Notes: generated from the sequence alone by a model not told the origin. A DNA stretch of 64,000 nt from Streptomyces griseus subsp. griseus (GCF_000720255.1 NZ_JOJE01000009.1:62001-126000), one strand, 5' to 3'; positions 24,191-34,670 are shown, numbered from the stretch's first letter. Made by a program: numbers and translations.

Positions 24191-24823
24191 TCATGTGCGG
24201 GGCCAGATGGCCATGGCAATTTCGGCGAGCGCCTCCAGTTCCTCCCGACTCGCCCCGTCACGTGCCTGTTGGGACATGCCCTGGATGATCGCTCCGGTGT
24301 GCCGGGCCAGTGCGGCGACATCCGTGTCCGCCGGCAGCTCCCCCGCTTCGACGTCGTCCCTCATCCGGCGCTCGAACGCGGCGATGCTCGCGTTGCGCCG
24401 ATCCCTGAGGGACCCCTCCACCTCGGGGCTGGTGCAGTTGGTGGCCGCGTGGATGACGAGACAGCCGTGCGGGCGGCCGGGGGCCGTGTACTCGACGGCG
24501 GCCTCGCGCAGCATCCGCTCGACGGCGGCCCGGGCCGTGGGTTCCTCGGCGAGGGCGCGGTCGCCGAAGGACCCGTACCGCACGCCGTACTCACGCACGA
24601 CCTCCGCGAAGAGCGCCTGCTTGTCGCCGAACGCCGCGTACAGGCTGGGGGCGCCGATGCCCATGGCGGAGGTGAGCTCGGAGACCGAGGTCGCCTCGTA
24701 GCCGTGCTCCCAGAAGGCCATGAGCGCCTTCTCCAGCGCCGTCGCCCGGTCGAAGGAGCGAGGACGGCCCCGCGGCCTCGAAACCTTCCCGACCTGCGCC
24801 TTCTCCGTGCCACTGTCCACCAT
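24191..24823 (-). CDS. TetR-family transcriptional regulator
   Basis: A 210-residue repressor. A basic arm (RPRGRPRSFD) precedes the helix-turn-helix (ATSVSELTSAMGIGAPSLYAAFGDKQALF). The C-terminal domain resembles the TetR_C group that controls short-chain dehydrogenases or efflux. ATG at 24823 has TAGAAT 7 nt upstream and no ribosome site, so it may be leaderless. It is divergent from the SDR gene with an inverted repeat between them. Confidence 0.9.
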   Translation of the reverse strand: MVDSGTEKAQVGKVSRPRGRPRSFDRATALEKALMAFWEHGYEATSVSELTSAMGIGAPSLYAAFGDKQALFAEVVREYGVRYGSFGDRALAEEPTARAAVERMLREAAVEYTAPGRPHGCLVIHAATNCTSPEVEGSLRDRRNASIAAFERRMRDDVEAGELPADTDVAALARHTGAIIQGMSQQARDGASREELEALAEIAMAIWPRT

Positions 24824-24830
24824 GGGGTGA

Positions 24831-24836
24831 ATTCTA
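24831..24836 (-). promoter_or_regulatory. Candidate leaderless -10 element (TetR gene 24823)
   Basis: TAGAAT on the minus strand ends 7 nt before the ATG at 24823. Confidence 0.5.
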
Positions 24837-24877
24837 TAGGGGGCGCTAGAGAAATGTCGGCCGGCTGTTGTACGGTC

Positions 24878-24901
24878 TTTTCTGTAGCGACCGCTAGAAA
24901 A
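24878..24901. promoter_or_regulatory. TetR operator candidate
   Basis: Imperfect palindrome TTTTCTGTAGCG / CGCTAGAAAA centred on GACC, just upstream of the SDR gene. The related CTATAGGGGGCGCTAGAGAAA lies at about 24834-24854, so the repressor may have two sites. Confidence 0.5.
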
Positions 24902-24920
24902 TGAGAAGGGGGGCGCCGAC

Positions 24921-25673
24921 ATGGGCGTGCTCACCGGCAGGACGGCACTCGTCACGGGGGCGAGCAGGGGGATCGGGCGAGGGATCGCCGAGCGGCTGGG
25001 ACGCGACGGCGCACGGGTCGCCGTGCACTACGGCAGGAACGAGGCGGCGGCGAAGGAGACGGTGGCCGCGATCGAGGCGGCCGGCGGCTCGGCGTTCGCG
25101 ATCGGCACCGAGTTGGGGCAGCCCGGGGACGCGCGGGCACTGTGGGAGGAGTTCGACCGGCACGCCGACGGGCTGGACATCCTGGTGAACAACGCAGGGA
25201 TCGGCGTCTCGCGGCCGATCGAGGAGATCGACGAGCTCGAATACGACCGGGTCTTCGCGGTGAACGTGAAAGCGCCGTTCTTCGTCGTCAAGCACGGCAT
25301 GACGCGGCTGCGCGAGGGAGGCCGGATCATCAACATCTCGTCCGGGCTGTCCAGGACGGCCGTCTTTCCGCACAACATGGCGTACGCGATGACCAAGGGC
25401 GCCCTCGACGTCTTCTCCCGGGACCTGTCCAAGGTGCTGGGACCCAGGGGCATCACGGTGAACTCGGTGGCGCCCGGCATCATCGCCACCGACAACACAC
25501 ATGAGCTGCTGCACGCCGACGAGGGCGCGTGGGCCCGGGCGGCCGGGATATCCGCGCTGGGACGAGTGGGCGAGACGGCCGACGTCGCGGACGTGGTGGC
25601 GTTCCTGGCCGGCGACGGCGGCCGGTGGATCACGGGAAGCTGGGTGGACGCGACGGGAGGCTCGCTGACCTAG
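24921..25673 (+). CDS. Short-chain dehydrogenase/reductase (classical SDR)
   Basis: A 250-residue NAD(P)-dependent oxidoreductase. It has the cofactor motif VTGASRGIGRGIA, LVNNAGIGVSRP, the catalytic Ser region IINISSGLSRT and Tyr/Lys in MAYAMTKGALD. VAFLAGDGGRWITGSW is the standard C-terminal segment. Arg or His after strand 2 (VAVHYGRNE) favours NADPH. Substrate is unknown. Probably repressed by the divergent TetR. ATG at 24921 is preceded by AAGGGGGGC. Confidence 0.92.
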   Translation: MGVLTGRTALVTGASRGIGRGIAERLGRDGARVAVHYGRNEAAAKETVAAIEAAGGSAFAIGTELGQPGDARALWEEFDRHADGLDILVNNAGIGVSRPIEEIDELEYDRVFAVNVKAPFFVVKHGMTRLREGGRIINISSGLSRTAVFPHNMAYAMTKGALDVFSRDLSKVLGPRGITVNSVAPGIIATDNTHELLHADEGAWARAAGISALGRVGETADVADVVAFLAGDGGRWITGSWVDATGGSLT

Positions 25674-25721
25674 CCCGATTGGCCTCGCACCGGCCATTCC
25701 CCGATGACCCAACTCTGCTAG

Positions 25722-25737
25722 ATTGGTCTAAACCACA
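25722..25737 (+). promoter_or_regulatory. DasR-responsive element upstream of nagB
   Basis: ATTGGTCTAAACCACA matches the dre consensus at 13 of 16 positions and lies 56 bp before the nagB start. DasR bound here represses nagB until glucosamine-6-phosphate accumulates, as known in S. coelicolor. Confidence 0.8.
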
Positions 25738-25792
25738 TACCTCTTTCGGCCCCTTCAGATTCCGCAGATCACTCCAGGACGGCAGGCCCAGC

Positions 25793-26578
25793 GTGGAAGT
25801 AGTCATCGTTCCGGACGCCGAGTCGGGCGGCGAGCTCATCGCCGAGGCCATGGCGGGGCTCCTGCGGCGCAAACCCGACGCGCTGCTCGGTGTGGCCACC
25901 GGCTCGACCCCGCTGCCCATCTACCAGGCCCTCGCGGCCAGGGTGTGCTCCGGCGCGGTGGACACCTCACGCGCGCGGATAGCCCAGCTCGACGAGTACG
26001 TGGGGCTGCCCGCGGACCATCCGGAGTCCTACCGCTCCGTGGTGAGGCGCGAGGTGCTGGAGCCGCTGGGGATCGGTATGGACGCCTTCCTCGGGCCGGA
26101 CGGCACGGCTCAGGACGTCCAGGCGGCGAGCGAGGCGTACGACAGGGCGCTGGCCGAGGCCGGCGGGGTCGACCTCCAACTGCTCGGGATCGGGACCGAC
26201 GGGCACATCGGGTTCAACGAGCCGTGCTCGTCGCTGGCCTCGCGCACCCGCATCAAGACGCTGACCGAGCAGACCCGGATCGACAACGCGCGCTTCTTCG
26301 ACGGCGACATCGACCAGGTCCCGCACCACGTCATCACCCAGGGCATAGGCACCATCCTGGAGGCGCGTCACCTGGTGCTGCTCGCCACGGGCGAGGGCAA
26401 GGCGGACGCGGTCGCGGCGACCGTCGAGGGTCCGGTCGCGGCGGTCTGCCCGGCCTCCGCGCTCCAGCTCCACCCCCACGCGACCGTCGTGGTGGACGAG
26501 GCTGCCGCGTCCAAGCTGAAGCTCGCGGACTACTTCCGCCACACCTACGCCAACAAGCCGGACTGGCAGGGGATCTGA
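25793..26578 (+). CDS. nagB: Glucosamine-6-phosphate deaminase
   Basis: A 261-residue cytoplasmic enzyme that converts GlcN-6-P to fructose-6-P and ammonia, feeding aminosugars into glycolysis. Motifs: GVATGSTPLPIYQAL (phosphate loop), QLDEYVGLP (catalytic Asp), GIGTDGHIGFNEP (active-site His lid region). Its substrate is also the effector that releases DasR. Start GTG at 25793 with GGCAGG upstream. A dre precedes it and a strong terminator follows. Confidence 0.95.
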   Translation: MEVVIVPDAESGGELIAEAMAGLLRRKPDALLGVATGSTPLPIYQALAARVCSGAVDTSRARIAQLDEYVGLPADHPESYRSVVRREVLEPLGIGMDAFLGPDGTAQDVQAASEAYDRALAEAGGVDLQLLGIGTDGHIGFNEPCSSLASRTRIKTLTEQTRIDNARFFDGDIDQVPHHVITQGIGTILEARHLVLLATGEGKADAVAATVEGPVAAVCPASALQLHPHATVVVDEAAASKLKLADYFRHTYANKPDWQGI

Positions 26579-26591
26579 GCGCCGAACGCCC

Positions 26592-26626
26592 GAAGGCGCC
26601 GGTCCCGTGGGGAATCCGGCGCCTTC
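26592..26626 (+). terminator. nagB terminator
   Basis: GAAGGCGCCGG/CCGGCGCCTTC with a 13-nt loop followed by TTCTT, 14 bp past the nagB stop. Confidence 0.85.
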
Positions 26627-26704
26627 TTCTTGGGCTCTGTTGCCCCGCTGCCTCATTCTCAGCGCTGCTGTGCTGCTGCTCTTGCTCGGGACCCTGCTTC
26701 GGCC

Positions 26705-28198
26705 CTACTGCCCCGTGAGGAACTCCGCCGCAGCGCGGCCGCAGACGTGGGCCGCGCCGTGGGTGGCGATGTGCAGGGCGCCGCGTGAAGGGGCCTGGGG
26801 CAGGCCCATCTCGACGACCACGGTGTCGGGGCGGGCCGTGAGGAGGGTGTCCAGGGCCTGCGTCATCCAGGGGTGGCGGTGTTCGTCGCGGACGACGGCG
26901 ACGATCCGGTGTTCCCCGGCCGCCCTGAGCACGGCGGACGCCGCGGTCGCCGCGTCCTCTCCCGCGAAGCTGCCGGTCCGCGTGCCGGGCAGTCGGCGCG
27001 ACAGCTCGGCGGCCACGCCCCAGGGTGTCTCGTCACCGACGGCGAAGTTGGCGACGGGCGTGAGGGCGGCGACGTAGGGCGGTTCGGTGAGGGGGGTGAA
27101 GCGCTCGGCGCCGGTGGGGCGGAGGGCACGGCGGGCGGCGACGAGGCCGACGTCGGGCCGTCCCCCGACGCCGTCCCCGGGTGAGGCCGCCGCAGTCCAG
27201 CGGGCCAGCGCCCGGACGCGTTCCGCCGCGTCGGCGAGCCGCTCCTCGGGGAGTTCGCCCGTGCGCACCGCGGAGACGAGGGCGTCCCGCAGGCGCCGTA
27301 CGGTCTCGTCGTCGGCCAGGCCGCCGCCCACACAGATCGCGTCGGCGCCGGCCGCGACGGCGAGGACGCTGCCGCGTTCGATGCCGTAGGTGCCCGCGAT
27401 GGCCTGCATCTCCATGCCGTCGGTGACGATCAGGCCCCGGTAGCCGAGTTCGCCGCGCAGGAGGTCGGTGAGGATGCGGCGGGACAACGTTGCCGGGCGG
27501 TCGGGGTCCAGGGCGGGGACCAGGATGTGGGCGCTCATCACCGCACGGGTACCGGCGGCGATGGCGGCGCGGAAGGGAGCCAGTTCGCGTTCTGCGAGGA
27601 CCGCGGGGTCGGCGTCGATGCGAGGGAGGGCGTGGTGGGAGTCGACGGAGGTGTCGCCGTGACCGGGGAAGTGCTTGGTGCAGGCGGCGACGCCGGCGGA
27701 CTGCAGGCCGGTGACGTAGGCCGCGGTGTGGCGGGCGACGAGGGCGGGGTCGGCGCCGAAGGAGCGGACGCCGATGACCGGGTTGGACGGGTTGGAGTTC
27801 ACGTCGGCGGACGGGGCCCAGTTGAGGTTCACCCCGCAGGCGGCCAGCCGGCGGCCCAGCTCGGCGGCGACCTCCAGGGTGAGGGTGACGTCGTCCACCG
27901 CGCCGAGGGCGTGGTTGCCGGGGAAGCTGGAGCCGGTGCGCACGTCGAGGCGGGTGACGTCGCCGCCTTCCTCGTCGATCGCGACGAGCACGTCGTCGCG
28001 TTCGGCGCGCAGCTGGGCGGTGAGGGCGGCCAGTTGCTCGGGCGAGGTGATGTTGCGGCCGAACAGGCCGACGGAGGCGAGTCCCTCACCGAGGCGGCGC
28101 AGCAGCCAGTCGGGGGCGGTGGTGCCCGGGAAGCCGGGCTGGAGGACGGTGAGGGCGTCTCGGGTCAGGGTGTCGGTACCGCCGGCGATTGTCGTCAT
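26705..28198 (-). CDS. dasD: GH3 β-N-acetylglucosaminidase DasD
   Basis: A 497-residue glycoside hydrolase family 3 enzyme. It carries the NagZ signature KHFPGHGDTSVDSHHALP, including the acid/base Asp-His dyad, and the nucleophile region GLIVTDGMEMQAI. No signal peptide is visible, so it should act in the cytoplasm, splitting imported chitobiose into GlcNAc. The C-terminal 150 residues resemble the extra GH3 C-domain. It is the last gene of dasABCD, 9 bp after dasC. Confidence 0.92.
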   Translation of the reverse strand: MTTIAGGTDTLTRDALTVLQPGFPGTTAPDWLLRRLGEGLASVGLFGRNITSPEQLAALTAQLRAERDDVLVAIDEEGGDVTRLDVRTGSSFPGNHALGAVDDVTLTLEVAAELGRRLAACGVNLNWAPSADVNSNPSNPVIGVRSFGADPALVARHTAAYVTGLQSAGVAACTKHFPGHGDTSVDSHHALPRIDADPAVLAERELAPFRAAIAAGTRAVMSAHILVPALDPDRPATLSRRILTDLLRGELGYRGLIVTDGMEMQAIAGTYGIERGSVLAVAAGADAICVGGGLADDETVRRLRDALVSAVRTGELPEERLADAAERVRALARWTAAASPGDGVGGRPDVGLVAARRALRPTGAERFTPLTEPPYVAALTPVANFAVGDETPWGVAAELSRRLPGTRTGSFAGEDAATAASAVLRAAGEHRIVAVVRDEHRHPWMTQALDTLLTARPDTVVVEMGLPQAPSRGALHIATHGAAHVCGRAAAEFLTGQ

Positions 28199-28207
28199 CG
28201 GGTGTCG

Positions 28208-29095
28208 TTATCCCTTCACGGCGCCCGCGGTCAGGCCCGCGGCCATCTTGCGCTGGACGAGGAGGAACAGGACCACGATGGGCACGGCCATCATGGTGGA
28301 GCCGGCCATCATCGGGGCGTACTCCGTGCCGTGCTTGGTGGTGAAGTTGCCGAGCCAGACGGTCGCGGTCTGGTGCTTCTGGCTGAGGAGCATGAGGGCG
28401 TAGAGGTACTCGTTCCAGGCCTGGATGAAGCCGTACACCGAGGTGGCGACCATGCCGGGGGCGAGGAGCGGGAAGACGACGCGGACGAAGGCGGCGGTGC
28501 GGGAGCAGCCGTCGACCATCGCGGCCTCCTCCAGCTCCTTGGGGATGTTGACGATGAAGCCGCGCAGGGTCCACACCGTGAAGGGGAGGATGAAGGTGAG
28601 ATAGGTGATGATCAGGCCGGTGAGCTTGTCGTACTGCTCCAGGTCGTTGAGGAGCAGGAAGACCGGGATGATCATGGCGACCAGCGGGACCATCTGGACC
28701 GCGAGGATGCCCACGATCACGATCTTGCGACCCCGGAAGGCGAACCGGGAGATGGCGAGCGCGGCCAGCATGCCGACCACGATGCCGATCGCCACCACCG
28801 CGAGGGACACGATCAGGCTGCGGCCGACCGGGCCCCAGAAGTCGGCGATGGCCAACGCGCGGCGGAAGTTGGCCAGGGTGACCCCGGTGGGCAGCAGGCT
28901 CGGGTCCGGGTCGATGGCGTCCTTGGCCGGTTTGACGGCCGTGTTGAGCATCCAGTAGACGGGGAAGCCGACGGTGACGAAGACGAGGAGGCCGAGGAGG
29001 TTCCAGCCGAGTTTCCTCTTCCGGGGCGGTGCGGAGGCGAGCGCGCTCATGCCCTTCATGTCGGTCGTGCCGCTTGTGCTGCTCACGCTGCTCAT
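28208..29095 (-). CDS. dasC: Chitobiose ABC transporter permease DasC
   Basis: A 295-residue MalG-type permease with six hydrophobic segments. The EAA loop is ELEEAAMVDGCSRTAAFVRVVFP. The N-terminus is Ser/Thr-rich. Its ATG overlaps the dasB stop by 4 bp. Pairs with DasB; in Streptomyces the ATPase MsiK is encoded elsewhere and shared. Confidence 0.93.
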   Translation of the reverse strand: MSSVSSTSGTTDMKGMSALASAPPRKRKLGWNLLGLLVFVTVGFPVYWMLNTAVKPAKDAIDPDPSLLPTGVTLANFRRALAIADFWGPVGRSLIVSLAVVAIGIVVGMLAALAISRFAFRGRKIVIVGILAVQMVPLVAMIIPVFLLLNDLEQYDKLTGLIITYLTFILPFTVWTLRGFIVNIPKELEEAAMVDGCSRTAAFVRVVFPLLAPGMVATSVYGFIQAWNEYLYALMLLSQKHQTATVWLGNFTTKHGTEYAPMMAGSTMMAVPIVVLFLLVQRKMAAGLTAGAVKG

Positions 29096-30081
29096 TCCAC
29101 CTCTCCGATCTTCAGCATCTGACGCATGTAGACGGCGACCACGCCCAGCAGCAGCACCACGGTGATGAGAGCGATCGCCGAGCCCTGCGCGTAGTCGTTG
29201 ACCACGAAGGCACGGTCGTAGGAATAGGTGGTGAGGAGTTGGAACTCGGCTTCCGGGTGGCCGTTGCGCATCACGAAGACCTGCGGGAAGACACCCATGT
29301 CCCAGATGACCGACAGGGTCGTGAGCATCACGATGATCGGCTTGAGGATGGGCAGGGTGACGTACCGGAAGACCCCCCAAGGACCGGCGCCGTCCAGCCG
29401 GGCGGCCTCCTCCAGTTCGGCGGGGACCTGGGTGAGACCGGCGCTGAGGGTGATCACGACGAAGGGCACGGCTCCCCACACCACGAGCAGCATGATCACG
29501 GCCAGCCCCTGCGGCCCGCTGGCGAACCAGTTGTGGCCGACGAAGTCGACTCCGGGCAACTTGCTGAGCAGGGCGTTGAGGATGCCGTAGTCGGCGTCGA
29601 AGAGCCATTTGAACACGGTGGTGGCGACGATGATCGGCATGCCCCAGCTGGCCACCAGCGCGATGTTGACGAGGGTCTTCACCCAGCCGGAGACCCGTTG
29701 GAGCAGCAGCGCGATCAGCATGCCGGCGACCATCGTGAAGATCACGCAGCCGGCGGCGAAGACGATCGTGCGGACGACGACCTGCCAGAACTCGCCGTCG
29801 TCCAGCACGTTCGAGAAGTTGGCGAAGCCGACCGACTCGGCGGGCTGGAAGCCCCACAGCTGGGACTGCCCGAACTTCTGGAACGACAGGGTGACCAGGC
29901 GGACCAGCGGATAGCCCATGACGAGGGCGAGGATCAGCAGACAGGGCGCGAGCAGCAGCCAGGGGGTCGCGACGGCGGCGGACTTCGGCCGTCCCGGTGG
30001 CTTGGTCACGGCGGTCGGTGGTGGCGGTGACGGCCGCGTCGGCGGCACCTTGGCGGGGGTTGTCGTGTCTGCGGCACTCAT
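29092..30081 (-). CDS. dasB: Chitobiose ABC transporter permease DasB
   Basis: A 329-residue MalF-type permease. A Pro-rich cytoplasmic N-terminus (PTRPSPPPPTAV) precedes six membrane segments. The EAA loop is ELEEAARLDGAGPWGVFRYVTLP. It lies between dasA and dasC in the same operon. Confidence 0.93.
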   Translation of the reverse strand: MSAADTTTPAKVPPTRPSPPPPTAVTKPPGRPKSAAVATPWLLLAPCLLILALVMGYPLVRLVTLSFQKFGQSQLWGFQPAESVGFANFSNVLDDGEFWQVVVRTIVFAAGCVIFTMVAGMLIALLLQRVSGWVKTLVNIALVASWGMPIIVATTVFKWLFDADYGILNALLSKLPGVDFVGHNWFASGPQGLAVIMLLVVWGAVPFVVITLSAGLTQVPAELEEAARLDGAGPWGVFRYVTLPILKPIIVMLTTLSVIWDMGVFPQVFVMRNGHPEAEFQLLTTYSYDRAFVVNDYAQGSAIALITVVLLLGVVAVYMRQMLKIGEVE

Positions 30082-30156
30082 CCGCGCGCTCCTCAGCGGT
30101 CCCTCGGGTCGTACGAGAAGCGGGGCCCCGTCGCCGGACAGGGCCCCGCGTTCAGG

Positions 30157-31440
30157 TCACTTCGTGTTGATGACCTTGTCGATCGCGGCGTCCGCTTCCT
30201 TCGCGGCGTCCTCGACCGACTCCTTGCCGGTGCCGATGTTCTGCAGCATGGTCTGCAGGACCTGGGCCTTCTCGACCTGGCCCCAGCCGGGCGCCATCGG
30301 GACGAACCAGTTGGACTCGGCCGCGGTGGCCGGGACCGCCGTCGCGGGGTCGTTCTTCAGGGGCGCGAGGTCGGTCTTGTTGTTGGGCAGGTTGCCCTTG
30401 GCGATCAGGCCCTTCTGGCCGGAGGGGCCGGTGAAGGCGTTGATCCACTCGGCGGCGAGGGCCTGCGCGTCGGACTTCACCGGGATGGCGAGGTCGGAGC
30501 CGCCCAGGAAGACGGGGAGGTTCTTGCCGGACGGGCCGGGCATCACGAAGTTCTCGAGGTTGCCCTTGAGCTTGCCGGTCTTGTCGTTGTCCGGGAGTTC
30601 GGAGGTCGCGCCCTCCCAGGCGGCACCGAAGATCATGCCGGACTTGCCCTGACCGTAGACGATGTAGCGGTCGGACTCGTCCTTGGTCTTGTCGCCGTGC
30701 ATGTACTTGTCGACGACGTTCTTGAACTCCTTCAGGCCCTTGACGGACTCCGGCGAGGAGAGGTTGGCCTTCCACTGGCCGCCCGACTCGACCGCGATCG
30801 AGCCGCCGGCGTCGTAGACGAAGGACATGGCCGCGTACCAGTCGCGGGTGGGCTGGTACCAGGCGCTGAACTTCTTGCCCTCCTTCTTCTGGACCTTGTC
30901 CAGGGCGGCGGTCAGCTCCTTGTACGTCTTGGGGGTGGACTTGACGCCGACGGAGGCGAAGACGTCCTTGCGCCAGTTGCCGACGCGGCCGCCCGCGTAG
31001 TACGGCACGCCGTAGGTCTTGCCGTCGTAGGTGACGGAGGTCTTGAGGCCGTCCAGCCACTGGTCGGAGTTGGTGAACTTCGCCGGGTCGACCGGGGCGA
31101 AGGCGCCCTTGACCATGTAGCTCAGCATCTCGCTGTTGCCCATCTCGACCACGTCGGGGGCCTTGTCGGTGGCGAGGACCGCGTCGAGCTTGGCGTTCTT
31201 GTCGGGCCAGCCGTAGTACTCGTGGTTGATCTTCACGCCGGGGTGCTTCTTCTGCACCGCCGCGTCGGCGGCCTTCACCAGGTCCGGCCAGTTGTTCTGG
31301 GCGTCGACGGTGAGCCAGACGGTCAGCTCCTTCGCGTCCGCGCCCTTGTCCGAGCCCCCGCTGCCCTTGTCGTCCCCGCACGCCGCGATGGAGACCATCA
31401 TGCCCGCGATACCGATCGCGGCTATCAGCTTGCGCTTCAC
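30157..31440 (-). CDS. dasA: Chitobiose-binding lipoprotein DasA
   Basis: A 427-residue SBP family 1 receptor for N,N'-diacetylchitobiose. The signal peptide MKRKLIAAIGIAGMM leads to lipobox SIAAC. The rest is a periplasmic-binding-protein fold (LTVWLTVDAQNNWPD; GGSDLAIPVKSDAQALAAEW). Start GTG at 31440 follows GGAGG by 6 nt. A dre lies 54 bp upstream. In S. coelicolor dasA mutants are affected in development. Confidence 0.95.
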   Translation of the reverse strand: MKRKLIAAIGIAGMMVSIAACGDDKGSGGSDKGADAKELTVWLTVDAQNNWPDLVKAADAAVQKKHPGVKINHEYYGWPDKNAKLDAVLATDKAPDVVEMGNSEMLSYMVKGAFAPVDPAKFTNSDQWLDGLKTSVTYDGKTYGVPYYAGGRVGNWRKDVFASVGVKSTPKTYKELTAALDKVQKKEGKKFSAWYQPTRDWYAAMSFVYDAGGSIAVESGGQWKANLSSPESVKGLKEFKNVVDKYMHGDKTKDESDRYIVYGQGKSGMIFGAAWEGATSELPDNDKTGKLKGNLENFVMPGPSGKNLPVFLGGSDLAIPVKSDAQALAAEWINAFTGPSGQKGLIAKGNLPNNKTDLAPLKNDPATAVPATAAESNWFVPMAPGWGQVEKAQVLQTMLQNIGTGKESVEDAAKEADAAIDKVINTK

Positions 31441-31493
31441 GCCACCCTCCTCAGGGATGCCACACCCCCCGCCCACGGGCCGGGACCTGGACC

Positions 31494-31509
31494 AATGGTG
31501 TAGACCAGT
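31494..31509 (-). promoter_or_regulatory. DasR-responsive element of dasA
   Basis: AATGGTGTAGACCAGT (reverse complement ACTGGTCTACACCATT) matches dre at 14 of 16 positions. A weak second site with only the AGACCA half conserved lies at 31518-31533. Confidence 0.85.
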
Positions 31510-31661
31510 GCGCAGAGCTTGGCTCAGACCAATCGACCTGTCAAGAGTGGCCGAACCCCCTCCGACCAGCCGTTATGGGACCTACATATGCAGGAACCTT
31601 TAAGTAAGAAACCGTCGAAAACATCAGGCTCGGAGGCACGTGCCAGGTAGACCACTTGCCT

Positions 31662-32571
<910 letters not shown>

Positions 32572-32700
32572 GCACCCCGTCAGCCCAGCCCACCTGCAAC
32601 GTTTGTGGATCGATATGCGGACGGGGGCTTCCGTTGTCGTGACGCCGTCACCTAGATTTCCTGCGCATTACAGGTGATCAGTGAGGGGACGGAATCACAC

Positions 32701-32967
32701 ATGTCGCAAGCCCCGGAAGTGAGCCGAGGACCGGTGGTGACGCCTGTGCGCGTCGTCATCGCCCTCTGCCTCGTCGCGCCCTTCGTGGCGATGCTGTGGG
32801 TGGGCTCGTACGCCAAGACGGATCCCACCTTCATCGGCATCCCGTTCTTCTACTGGTACCAGATGCTGTGGGTGCTCATCTCCACGGTGCTGACCATGAT
32901 CGCGTACAAGCTGTGGCAGCTTGACCAGCGCGCCCGTACCGCGGAGAAGGGCGGTGCGTCGCAGTGA
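32701..32967 (+). CDS. DUF3311 small membrane protein
   Basis: An 88-residue protein with two hydrophobic segments (VVIALCLVAPFVAMLWVG; YWYQMLWVLISTVLTMIAYKLW). DUF3311 proteins are the small partners of the following solute:sodium symporter type. ATG at 32701 after GAGGGGACGG. It overlaps the symporter start by 4 bp (GTGA). Confidence 0.88.
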   Translation: MSQAPEVSRGPVVTPVRVVIALCLVAPFVAMLWVGSYAKTDPTFIGIPFFYWYQMLWVLISTVLTMIAYKLWQLDQRARTAEKGGASQ

Positions 32968-34592
32968 ACGACGGCGTGAACGGCGTGGCGCTCGGCGTCT
33001 TCATCTTCTTCTTCCTGGCCGTCACGGTCCTGGGCTTCCTGGCCGCGCGCTGGCGCAAGGCCGAGAACGAGCACAGCCTCGACGAATGGGGTCTGGGCGG
33101 ACGGTCTTTCGGCACCTGGATCACCTGGTTCCTGCTCGGCGGCGACCTGTACACGGCGTACACCTTCGTCGCCGTACCGGCGGCGATCTACGCGGCGGGC
33201 GCGGCCGGCTTCTTCGCGGTGCCCTACACGATCCTGGTGTACCCGCTGATCTTCACGTTCCTTCCCCGCCTGTGGTCGGTCTCCCACAAGCACGGGTACG
33301 TGACGACCTCCGACTTCGTGCGCGGCCGCTGGGGTTCCAAGGGGCTGTCGCTGGCGGTGGCGGTGACCGGCATCCTCGCGACGATGCCGTACATCGCGCT
33401 CCAGCTGGTCGGCATCCAGGCCGTACTGGACGTGATGGGCGTCGGCGGCGGCGAGAACACGAACTGGTTCGTGAAGGACCTCCCGCTGCTGATCGCCTTC
33501 GGTGTCCTCGCGGCGTACACCTACTCGTCGGGTCTGCGGGCTCCCGCGCTGATCGCGTTCGTGAAGGACACGCTGATCTACATCGTCATCGCGGTGGCGA
33601 TCATCTACATCCCGATCAAGCTGGGCGGCTTCGACGACATCTTCGCCAAGGCGGGCGAGGCGTTCAGCCAGACCAACCCGGCGACCGGCAAGCCGCGCGG
33701 CGCGCTGGCACCGGCCGAGGCGGGCCAGTGGACGTACGCCACGCTGGCACTGGGCTCGGCGCTGGCCCTCTTCATGTACCCGCACTCGATCACGGCGACG
33801 CTGTCCTCGCGCAGCCGTAACGTGATCCGCCGCAACACCACGATCCTGCCGCTGTACTCGCTGATGCTGGGGCTGCTCGCCCTGCTCGGCTTCATGGCCA
33901 TCGCCGCCGGCGTGAAGGTGACCAACGGTCAGCTGGCCATCCCGCAGCTGTTCGAGACCATGTTCCCGGCCTGGTTCGCGGGCGTGGCCTTCGCCGCGAT
34001 CGGCATCGGCGCCCTCGTCCCCGCGGCCATCATGTCCATCGCGGCCGCGAACCTCTTCACCCGCAACATCTACAAGGACTTCATCAAGCCGGACGCGACG
34101 CCGAAGGAGGAGACCCGTGTCTCCAAGCTCGTCTCGCTCCTGGTGAAGGTCGGCGCCCTGGTCTTCGTCCTCACCATGGACAAGACCGTCGCCATCAACT
34201 TCCAGCTCCTCGGCGGCATCTGGATCCTGCAGACCTTCCCGGCCCTCGTCGGCGGCCTGTTCACCCGCTGGTTCCACCGCTGGGCCCTCCTGGCCGGCTG
34301 GGCCGTCGGCATGGTCTACGGCACGGTCGCGGCGTACGGAGTCGCCTCACCGACCCAGAAGCACTTCGGCGGCTCCGCCAAGGAGATCCCCGGCATCGGC
34401 GAGATCGGCTACATCGGCCTGACGGCCTTCGTCCTGAACGTCGTCGTCACCGTGATCCTCACCTTCGTCCTGAAGGCCGCGAAGGCCCCCGAGGGCATCG
34501 ACGAGACAAGCCCGGAGGACTACACGGCGGACGCGGGCGACCCGGGCGTCCAGGTGGAACTGCCGCCGGCCACCGCGGGCACGAGCCACTGA
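32964..34592 (+). CDS. Sodium:solute symporter, MctP-like monocarboxylate transporter
   Basis: A 542-residue SSS-family transporter with about 13 membrane segments. It starts with a segment then WGLGGRSFGTWITWFLLGGDLYTAYT, typical of MctP-type carriers for lactate, pyruvate or short organic acids. AVTGILATMPYIALQLVG and FMYPHSITATLSS are further family blocks. Start GTG coupled to the DUF3311 gene. The acidic C-tail is about 50 residues. Substrate assignment is by family only. Confidence 0.88.
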   Translation: MNDGVNGVALGVFIFFFLAVTVLGFLAARWRKAENEHSLDEWGLGGRSFGTWITWFLLGGDLYTAYTFVAVPAAIYAAGAAGFFAVPYTILVYPLIFTFLPRLWSVSHKHGYVTTSDFVRGRWGSKGLSLAVAVTGILATMPYIALQLVGIQAVLDVMGVGGGENTNWFVKDLPLLIAFGVLAAYTYSSGLRAPALIAFVKDTLIYIVIAVAIIYIPIKLGGFDDIFAKAGEAFSQTNPATGKPRGALAPAEAGQWTYATLALGSALALFMYPHSITATLSSRSRNVIRRNTTILPLYSLMLGLLALLGFMAIAAGVKVTNGQLAIPQLFETMFPAWFAGVAFAAIGIGALVPAAIMSIAAANLFTRNIYKDFIKPDATPKEETRVSKLVSLLVKVGALVFVLTMDKTVAINFQLLGGIWILQTFPALVGGLFTRWFHRWALLAGWAVGMVYGTVAAYGVASPTQKHFGGSAKEIPGIGEIGYIGLTAFVLNVVVTVILTFVLKAAKAPEGIDETSPEDYTADAGDPGVQVELPPATAGTSH

Positions 34593-34597
34593 GACGT

Positions 34598-34617
34598 GCC
34601 CCGCAGGGGTGCGGGGC
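34598..34617 (+). terminator. Symporter terminator
   Basis: Perfect hairpin GCCCCGCA-GGGG-TGCGGGGC, 5 bp after the symporter stop. Confidence 0.75.
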
Positions 34618-34670
34618 TGTGACACTTTGCGGCCCCGCCGCGAGGGCGCGAACAACCGAACACCACCCGC

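Noticed and set aside
31518..31533. CTTGGCTCAGACCAAT as a second full DasR box
   Set aside because: Only about 10 of 16 positions agree, with just the right half-site conserved.
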